NCBI GenBank assembly: GCA_947564765.1
Contig: CANODN010000008.1
Coordinates: forward strand, 1 to 21,031
DNA length: 21,031 nt
Direction: 5' to 3'
From: an uncultured Roseburia sp.
GTDB taxonomy: Bacteria; Bacillota; Clostridia; Lachnospirales; Lachnospiraceae
Shown: one piece after another, positions 16,017 through 21,031 of the stretch
How the letters are laid out: every line of letters starts with the position of its first letter
Position numbering within the stretch: the first letter of the stretch is position 1
Notes under the pieces: model-generated
Told to the model about the DNA's origin: nothing
Databases searched by the model: none
Seen by the model: the letters and a program-made list of their open reading frames with translations, nothing else
Program-made: the position numbers and the translations under genes

Positions 16017-16502
16017 TTGAAATATGATATTTTTATCCTGATTTTCTATCCGGACCACAAGATAGGGATAGCTCGGCGCTGTGTTTTTCACCTCATCCTT
16101 GGACGGGCCCATTAGATTTGTATCAAATACAATTGCATTCTGCGTTAAATAAAATTCCAGAATCTGTATGCTGTACCCGCCTGTTTCCTGTTCTCCATAT
16201 CCTCTTACAATATAAAGATAACGGTCGCTTTCATAGGTCAGCTTAAAATCCGCCTCCTTTTTTTCTTCTATTTTTGCCTGCAGCTCCTCTGGTATATCCT
16301 CCTCTTCTACCATTTCATATTCCAGATCTTTGAGCTTTCTGCCATCTGTTTTCTCAATTCCGCACCCGCTCCATAATCCGGCAATAACAGATAACATCAA
16401 AATGATTGCAGCCGCCCCTGTAAAACCGTATTTCTTACGTCTTCCATTCCCGAAAGCATGTTCCATAGCTTTTTGTTTTGTTACTGTCAGCTTCATAAAC
16501 AA
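16014..16502 (-). CDS. PrcB-type putative lipoprotein
   Basis: The 162-residue protein has a basic N-terminal tail (GRRKK), a hydrophobic helix (about 28-45) and Cys47 in SGCG, a weak lipobox-like end, so it is probably an exported lipoprotein. The C-terminal ~75 residues look like a PrcB C-terminal domain: YIVRGYGEQETGGYSIQI, FDTNLMGPSKDE, then APSYPYLVVRI. PrcB is known as a subunit of the Treponema dentilisin protease complex; its function in Clostridia is not known. No protease gene is nearby. The start is uncertain: GAGGG lies ten bases before a TTG at 16502 but sixteen before the ATG at 16496. TTG suits the spacing better. The difference is two residues. Confidence 0.72.
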   Translation of the reverse strand: MFMKLTVTKQKAMEHAFGNGRRKKYGFTGAAAIILMLSVIAGLWSGCGIEKTDGRKLKDLEYEMVEEEDIPEELQAKIEEKKEADFKLTYESDRYLYIVRGYGEQETGGYSIQILEFYLTQNAIVFDTNLMGPSKDEVKNTAPSYPYLVVRIENQDKNIIFQ

Positions 16503-16546
16503 TAACGTTTTCCCTCGTTTTTTTACAGTTTATTCAGGATTTGTAG

Positions 16547-16575
16547 TTGTAATTCCAACTTGCAGTTAGTATAAT
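16547..16575 (+). promoter_or_regulatory. Promoter of plsC, back to back with a possible prcB-type promoter
   Basis: Plus-strand -35 TTGTAA (16547-16552), 17-bp spacer, perfect -10 TATAAT (16570-16575). On the minus strand TTGGAA (16558-16553) and GAATAA (16535-16530), also 17 bp apart, could drive the PrcB-type gene; its -35 directly abuts the plsC -35, so the two promoters would overlap. Confidence 0.65.
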
Positions 16576-16614
16576 AAATTCAGATTACAGAAATACCCTT
16601 TATGCGCGAAAAAT

Positions 16615-17400
16615 ATGCGCAATTATATGGAAAGGATCGGATTTTCCGAAAAAACTATGCTGCGACTGATTTTTGTTATTTTATTTCTTATTTTATTTTT
16701 TATCTTCAGTATTCCTGTTTTATTTGCGGAATGGCTGATCGGCAAAAAATATCGCTACGCTGCCGATATTTCTCAGCTAAGGATTGTGCAGACTGCCTTT
16801 CAGATCGTTCTGTTTTTATGCGGAACACATGTTACCGTCATCGGAGAGGAGCATGTTCCAAAGGACACCGCTGTTTTATACGTAGGCAATCACCGAAGCT
16901 TTTTCGATGTTGTCATTACATATGCCAGATGCCCGGGACTAACAGGCTATGTTGCTAAGGATTCCATTGAAAAAGTCCCCTTTCTTTCCCTGTGGATGAA
17001 GCGGTTATATTGTTTATTTCTAAACAGGGAGGATATCAAAGAAGGCCTTAAAACGATTCTTACCGGAATTGACCAGATCAAACAGGGAATTTCCATGTGC
17101 ATTTTCCCAGAGGGTACCCGCAGTACAGAGGGTGACGAAACCAATATGCTTCCTTTCAAAGAAGGCAGTTTAAAAATGGCAGAAAAAACCGGATGCCCGA
17201 TTATCCCCATGGCCTTAACCGGAACGGCAGATATTCTGGAAAATCATTTCCCGCTGATCCGCTCTGCACATGTAACATTGCAATACGGCGAACCAATCTA
17301 TCCAAAGGAGCTTTCCAGGGAAGACAAAAAACGTCTGGGCAGTTACACCCAGACGAAAATTCTTGCTATGCTAAATCAAGACAGCCATAAAAGCATCTGA
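16615..17400 (+). CDS. plsC: 1-acyl-sn-glycerol-3-phosphate acyltransferase (PlsC family)
   Basis: This enzyme adds the second acyl chain to lysophosphatidic acid to give phosphatidic acid, at the cytoplasmic membrane. The 261-residue protein has a long N-terminal membrane helix (about 16-41), then the acyltransferase signatures NHRSFFD (H93, D98: the catalytic HX4D pair), an LYCLFLNRED region, FPEGTRS (E166, G167, R169: glycerol phosphate binding), and PIIPMALTG. Specificity for acyl-ACP or acyl-CoA is not visible. No good ribosome binding site precedes the ATG at 16615. Downstream Met codons (residues 5 and 15) are possible starts but no better supported. The gene has its own promoter and converges on murF with four bases between stops. 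Confidence 0.9.
   Translation: MRNYMERIGFSEKTMLRLIFVILFLILFFIFSIPVLFAEWLIGKKYRYAADISQLRIVQTAFQIVLFLCGTHVTVIGEEHVPKDTAVLYVGNHRSFFDVVITYARCPGLTGYVAKDSIEKVPFLSLWMKRLYCLFLNREDIKEGLKTILTGIDQIKQGISMCIFPEGTRSTEGDETNMLPFKEGSLKMAEKTGCPIIPMALTGTADILENHFPLIRSAHVTLQYGEPIYPKELSREDKKRLGSYTQTKILAMLNQDSHKSI
17326..17355 (-). terminator. Terminator of the ddl-murF operon, inside the plsC coding region
   Basis: Minus-strand stem CGTCTGGG/CCCAGACG (17355-17348 with 17339-17332), perfect over 8 bp with an eight-base loop, then six T (17331-17326). It lies 50 bases after the murF stop codon. On the plus strand the hairpin is followed by AAAATTC, so it would not stop plsC transcription. Confidence 0.8.
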
Positions 17401-17404
17401 TCTG

Positions 17405-18772
17405 TTACAAATCGGTCAGTGCTTCCACAATCTTAGAAAATTCCATAAAGTGAGACGCTTTTACCAGTAAAGTGTCTCCTTTTTTTATCGTGGGGAGCAG
17501 CTCCCTTAACAAATCCTCTTTCGATCCAAAATGAAAAACATCCAGCGGATAATCCGCTGCAGCTTCTGCTGCCTGCACCATTTCCTTTGACAATTCTCCT
17601 ACGGCAAAAAGCCGGTCAATCTGTTTTGCTGCCGCATAGCTTCCTATCCTGGCATGCAGCTCTCTTTCCTTTTCTCCCAGCTCTCCCATATCTCCCAATA
17701 CGGCAATCTTTCTGCCGGAAGCCTGACTTAGTACATCAATACTGGCCCGCATGGAAACCGGATTGGCGTTATAGCAGTCGTCAATAATCGTAATTCCGTT
17801 TTTTTGTATCAGGTTGCTCCTGCCGCTGATCGTCTCTACGGTTTCGATTCCCCGGCATATGTCTTCCAGATCCATACCGCATACTGCTCCTACACAGGCT
17901 GCCGCCAATGCATTGTAGACGTTGTGTTCTCCCGGAATCGGGATCATGACATCCTGTTCTCTTCCCTTGAGATGCAGTTTCATCCGGATTCCTTCCATAC
18001 CAAGAGGCGTAATCTCCGATGCATAGGCGTCTCCCCTGTGCAGGCCGTATTTCATTGCCTTTTTTCCCTTTACCTCCTGTATAGCGGAAAGCTTGTCATC
18101 GTCTCCGTTTAAAATAGCCGTGCCTTCTCCCCGCAGATGATCAAACACCTCTGTTTTGGCTTTTAAAATTCCGTCTCTGGAGCCTAAATTTTCCAGATGA
18201 CACAAGCCGATATTTGTGATCACACAGATATCCGGATTGGCGATTTCTCCCAGTCTGTGCATTTCTCCAAAATCAGAAATTCCCATTTCCAGTACAGCTA
18301 CTTCATGTTCTTCTAAAATATCGAATATGGTAAGGGGAAGACCGATCTCATTGTTAAAATTTCCTGCTGTTTTATGTACACGGTATTTCTCTTTTAACAC
18401 AGAAGCAATCATTTCTTTTGTACTGGTCTTTCCGACACTTCCCGTAATTCCTACCACCTTAATGTCCAGGGACTGACGGTAAAAAGCGGCTATTTTTTTT
18501 AGCGCTTCCTTTGTGGAATCTACCAGAATATAAGGCAAGGCATCTGTTCTGGTTTCTTCCGAAAGACAGGCCAGGGCACCGGCTTCCATAACCTTTGGAA
18601 TGAAGCTGTGTCCGTCTACCCGCTCACCCCGAATGGGAATAAACAGACCTCCCTGTTTCACTTTCCGGCTGTCAATGGCGATTCCGGTTACTTCCGTATC
18701 TTTCAGCCCCTCATCACCGAAATAAGTTCCGCCGCAGCACATGGCAATATTGCCCAATGTCATATCTTTCAT
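17405..18772 (-). CDS. murF: UDP-N-acetylmuramoyl-tripeptide--D-alanyl-D-alanine ligase
   Basis: Adds D-Ala-D-Ala to UDP-MurNAc-tripeptide, the last cytoplasmic step of the peptidoglycan precursor. The 455-residue protein has the Mur ligase plan. The N-terminal substrate domain holds IDSRKVKQGGLFIPIRGE. The ATP-binding domain has GITGSVGKTSTKEM (P-loop 108-117), HKTAGNFNNEIGLPLT and LEMGISDFGEM; the C-terminal domain holds IIDDCYNANPVSM, VLGDMGELG and GDTLLVKASH. ATG 18772 overlaps the ddl stop by four bases (ATGA), with GAGG seven bases upstream, so translation is coupled to ddl, whose product makes its dipeptide substrate. Confidence 0.96.
   Translation of the reverse strand: MKDMTLGNIAMCCGGTYFGDEGLKDTEVTGIAIDSRKVKQGGLFIPIRGERVDGHSFIPKVMEAGALACLSEETRTDALPYILVDSTKEALKKIAAFYRQSLDIKVVGITGSVGKTSTKEMIASVLKEKYRVHKTAGNFNNEIGLPLTIFDILEEHEVAVLEMGISDFGEMHRLGEIANPDICVITNIGLCHLENLGSRDGILKAKTEVFDHLRGEGTAILNGDDDKLSAIQEVKGKKAMKYGLHRGDAYASEITPLGMEGIRMKLHLKGREQDVMIPIPGEHNVYNALAAACVGAVCGMDLEDICRGIETVETISGRSNLIQKNGITIIDDCYNANPVSMRASIDVLSQASGRKIAVLGDMGELGEKERELHARIGSYAAAKQIDRLFAVGELSKEMVQAAEAAADYPLDVFHFGSKEDLLRELLPTIKKGDTLLVKASHFMEFSKIVEALTDL
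17452..17487 (+). terminator. Terminator of plsC, inside the murF coding region
   Basis: Plus-strand stem GAGACGCTTT (17452-17461) pairs with AAAGTGTCTC (17469-17478) over ten positions, one a G-U wobble, with a seven-base loop. A run of T follows (17480-17486). It lies 52 bases after the plsC stop codon. It falls in the codons of the conserved KKGDTLLVKASH segment of MurF. Confidence 0.75.
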
Positions 18773-19830
18773 ATCATATCCTCGTATTTCTTCTGTGAAA
18801 TCTCAATCAGCTTTTCACACAATGCAGGAAAATCAATTCCCGCCGCCTGTGCCTCCTGGGGCAGCAAACTGGTTTGTGTCATGCCCGGCAGTGTATTTGC
18901 CTCCAGACAAAACAGTTCCCCCGATTCCTTCAGCAGAAAATCCATTCTGGAATAGGTGGAAAGTCCTAAAACATTTGCCGCCGACACAGCAAATTTCTGC
19001 ATCTGTCTTGCTGTATCCTCCGGGATTTCAGCCGGACAGGTCTCAACCGTACTCCCGGCTTTGTATTTATTCTTATAGTCGTAAAAGCCCTCTTTGGGCG
19101 CCATTTCAATGACAGGAAGGGCCTTTCCTTCCAGCACTCCTACCGAAAACTCTCTGCCCGCAATATAATCCTCCACAATCACTTCATCTTCCCAGAAGAA
19201 AGCTTCGTCCAGCGCTTCTCCAAAATCCGCTTCTGTCTGCACAATGGAAACGCCTACACTGGAACCGCCGCAGCAGGGTTTTACCACACAGGGCAGAGAT
19301 ACGCCCCTTTGCTTTAAGTCCCTGTTGCTCTCCTTTTTGTTCATCCGGATTCCTTTTGGCGTCGGTACCCCTGCTTTTTCAAACAGCATTTTGCTCATTC
19401 CCTTATCCATGGCAAGCGCACTGCTAAAATAACCGCTGCCGGTATAACGGATTCCGAACAAGTCAAACGCCGCCTGAATCTTGCCGTTTTCCCCGTCTTC
19501 TCCGTGAAGCGCCAAAAACACAAGATCCGACTGCCGGCATATAGAAATCACATTCGGCCCGAAAAAGCAGTCCGACTGGTCTTTTCTCAGGGATTTAATT
19601 CTGGCGATGTCCGGAGCCTCTTCTGCAATGCCGTCTACCGTTATACTCGCCTCTTCGCTATGGGAAAACAAATCGGAAACATCTGTTTCCGCCTCTTTGT
19701 AACCCATAAATACATCCAGCAAAATCACTCTGTGTCCATTCTGACGCAAGGCCTTTGCCACCATGTCTCCTGTCTGGAAGGATACGTCCCGCTCCGCGCT
19801 TAAGCCTCCTGCCAACACTGTTATATCCAT
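18769..19830 (-). CDS. ddl: D-alanine--D-alanine ligase
   Basis: Joins two D-alanines using ATP, feeding MurF. The 353-residue ATP-grasp protein shows the family motifs in order: LAGGLSAERDVS (N-terminal D-Ala loop), ALHGEDGENGKIQ (109-118), YTGSGYFSSALAMDK, VVKPCCGGSSVGV, EDYIAGREFSVGV, FYDYKNKY, RMDFLL and EANTLPGMTQTS. The YDYKNKY loop is that of ordinary D-Ala-D-Ala ligases rather than the VanA/VanB D-lactate enzymes, so it gives no sign of glycopeptide resistance. The ribosome binding site TAGGAGA lies five bases before ATG. It is the first gene of the ddl-murF operon. Confidence 0.96.
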   Translation of the reverse strand: MDITVLAGGLSAERDVSFQTGDMVAKALRQNGHRVILLDVFMGYKEAETDVSDLFSHSEEASITVDGIAEEAPDIARIKSLRKDQSDCFFGPNVISICRQSDLVFLALHGEDGENGKIQAAFDLFGIRYTGSGYFSSALAMDKGMSKMLFEKAGVPTPKGIRMNKKESNRDLKQRGVSLPCVVKPCCGGSSVGVSIVQTEADFGEALDEAFFWEDEVIVEDYIAGREFSVGVLEGKALPVIEMAPKEGFYDYKNKYKAGSTVETCPAEIPEDTARQMQKFAVSAANVLGLSTYSRMDFLLKESGELFCLEANTLPGMTQTSLLPQEAQAAGIDFPALCEKLIEISQKKYEDMI

Positions 19831-19869
19831 TACAATCTCCTATCTCTGTTATTCTTTTTTATCAATCCC

Positions 19870-19898
19870 ATTGTATCTGATTTTATTTTATATGACAA
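19870..19898 (-). promoter_or_regulatory. Sigma-A promoter of ddl-murF
   Basis: Minus-strand -35 TTGTCA (19898-19893), 17-bp AT-rich spacer, -10 TACAAT (19875-19870). Each hexamer matches consensus at five of six positions. It directly follows the T run of the regulator gene's terminator, giving a ~30-base leader. Confidence 0.8.
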
Positions 19899-19941
19899 TA
19901 AAAATTGCGGTTTCAGGAAATATTATTTTTTGCTGAAACCG
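19899..19941 (-). terminator. Intrinsic terminator of the XRE-TPR regulator gene
   Basis: Minus-strand stem GCGGTTTCAG/CTGAAACCGC (19942-19933 with 19914-19905), 10 bp perfect, with an A/T-rich loop, then AATTTTTATT. It lies about 75 bases after the regulator's stop. Between the two, a second dyad (GTAACG 20027-20022 with CGTTAC 19982-19977, enclosing CCGG/CCGG) straddles the stop codon; its role is unknown. Confidence 0.8.
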
Positions 19942-20016
19942 CATGGTAATCGGGAATTTTCTTTTGTATACTGATTGTAACGTGTTACTGCCCGGCCTTT
20001 AACCGGAAAGCAGCAG

Positions 20017-20940
20017 CTAAAACGTTACAAATATGGGTTCTTTGGCTTTGTAAAATTCCTGAAAGCTTCTGTAACCCCTATACTCCTCTATAATGTCAAA
20101 AATCGCCTTTGCCTGCTGCCTGCTTTTTTTGGCTGTCACATGATCTTTGGCGGCGGTATGGCACCATGCTTTTATACACAGCAGATGCGGCAGGACGGTA
20201 TATTTCCCTGTAACACGGCAAATTTCAATACCGGTATCACATTGCTTTACCGCCTCCGAAAATCGTCTCTGGCGTTCTAATACCCACGCCAGATCTCCAA
20301 GAATCATCGGATATACCTTTGTCGATTCCATGACGTCCAGATCCTGATTTTTCATATATGTTTTCAGATAATATAAAATCCGAAGCGCCCGTTCTGTCTC
20401 TTCTCTTTTTCCGTATGCAATCCCCATATTCAGCAAAATATAAATCTCATCATAGGTCAGCACCACTGCTTTTTTCTGCATCTGCAGCCGTTCTCTATAA
20501 TCCGGCATTGTAATACCGAGCGCTTTTTTTAATTTCGGTAAAATATCTTCCTCCCGCTCTTTTAAGATCGCCTGATAAATCGCCTGTGTATATAATCCAA
20601 ACTGTCTGCAGAACGGATTTTTCTCATCCCTCAGCTGACGATACGCTTCCATGGCTCTTTTCGCTTCCGAAAGCTTTCCCGCGCTTAGATACATCAATAT
20701 CTGTTTGCACAATTTGGAACGCTGCATTTCATTTTTGGTATCACAGGAAATCCATACATGATGCAGTCCCGGCATCCTGCTGCACAGAGCTTCAAATACC
20801 TGTTTGGAAATGACTTCCCGGCCATTCTCGATTCTGGATAAGGTTCCCGGTGTACAAATCCCATAAGACAATTCCTCTTGTGTATATCCCAGCCGTATCC
20901 TCATTTCACGTATCGCATCGCTCATTCCATATGTCGGCAT
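20017..20940 (-). CDS. XRE-family regulator with TPR-like C-terminal region
   Basis: The 307-residue cytoplasmic protein has an N-terminal Cro/C1-type helix-turn-helix (about 5-60; IREMRIRLGYTQEELSYGI, then GTLSRIENGREVISKQVFEAL). A long helical part with tetratricopeptide-like pairs follows (about 70-300; LNMGIAYGKREETERALRIL, and LGDLAWVLERQRRFSEAVKQ with later repeats). This is the plan of RRNPP-like regulators (Rgg, PlcR, PrgX), which often bind a secreted peptide. No short peptide gene was seen beside it, so the ligand is unknown. The frame extends to an ATG at 20976, but GGGAGGGAG lies just before the ATG at 20940, which was chosen. Inverted repeats lie directly upstream. Confidence 0.85.
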   Translation of the reverse strand: MPTYGMSDAIREMRIRLGYTQEELSYGICTPGTLSRIENGREVISKQVFEALCSRMPGLHHVWISCDTKNEMQRSKLCKQILMYLSAGKLSEAKRAMEAYRQLRDEKNPFCRQFGLYTQAIYQAILKEREEDILPKLKKALGITMPDYRERLQMQKKAVVLTYDEIYILLNMGIAYGKREETERALRILYYLKTYMKNQDLDVMESTKVYPMILGDLAWVLERQRRFSEAVKQCDTGIEICRVTGKYTVLPHLLCIKAWCHTAAKDHVTAKKSRQQAKAIFDIIEEYRGYRSFQEFYKAKEPIFVTF

Positions 20941-21003
20941 ATATTCTCCCTCCCTTTTCCACTTCTCCCGATGCATTCATAATACATTTTATGCATTTTA
21001 TAC

Positions 21004-21031
21004 GCCTAATTTATAAATCGGTATTTTAGGC
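21004..21031. repeat. Inverted repeat upstream of the XRE-TPR regulator gene
   Basis: GCCTAA (21004-21009) and TTAGGC (21026-21031) are inverted copies 16 bases apart in an AT-rich region. Two ATGCAT hexamers (20971-20976 and 20991-20996) lie closer to the gene. These could be operator sites for autoregulation. The repeat reaches the window edge and may be longer. Confidence 0.4.

Noticed and set aside
18769..19830. ddl considered as a glycopeptide-resistance ligase
   Set aside because: It carries the YDYKNKY loop of ordinary D-Ala-D-Ala ligases, pairs with murF, and no vanH/vanX-like genes are near.

Overview
The window looks like chromosomal DNA of a motile, spore-forming, Gram-positive member of the Clostridia, most likely a Lachnospiraceae species. 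This rests on the flagellin with an inserted middle region of the Lachnospiraceae kind, the Veg protein, a SPOCS (DUF3794)-LysM spore-coat-type protein, DUF4474 and PrcB-type proteins, BspA-like leucine-rich repeats, a SEC-C methionine aminopeptidase, and consistent sigma-A promoters with strong purine-rich ribosome binding sites. The family assignment comes from recalled protein families, not from a database search. Almost everything is on the minus strand. The plus-strand genes are the flagellin piece, one orphan membrane protein and plsC.

Left part (1-2863): the 3' part of a flagellin gene that appears disrupted upstream (in-frame TGA just before the open stretch) converges on a translationally coupled pair, a DUF4474 membrane protein followed by a metallophosphoesterase. 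A 29-bp near-perfect palindrome lies upstream of that pair.

2761-7727: a five-gene minus-strand operon with a good extended -10 promoter at the start and an intrinsic terminator at the end: secreted coiled-coil NlpC/P60 hydrolase, SurA/PrsA-like membrane-anchored protein, methionine aminopeptidase (map), adenine phosphoribosyltransferase (apt), and an AzgA-type purine permease. It joins wall remodelling, N-terminal protein maturation and purine salvage.

7800-15106: a neurotransmitter:sodium symporter, a SPOCS-LysM protein (SipL-like), Veg with a consensus promoter, and a 1265-residue secreted multidomain esterase carrying two tandem SGNH domains, the first of which has lost its catalytic residues. 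Between veg and the SPOCS-LysM gene lies a large terminator-like hairpin whose 3' arm contains the ribosome binding site of the SPOCS-LysM gene. This is the most interesting regulatory element in the window.

15107-21031: an orphan single-pass membrane protein with a base composition unlike its neighbours, a PrcB-type putative lipoprotein, plsC (acyltransferase), and a ddl-murF peptidoglycan precursor operon with its own promoter. plsC and murF converge with four bases between them, and each seems to carry the other's terminator inside its own coding sequence. The window ends with an XRE-TPR regulator. No tRNA, rRNA, CRISPR array, insertion sequence or prophage was seen. The window is mostly core genome, with novelty in small regulatory structures and the esterase rather than in a new defence or mobile system.
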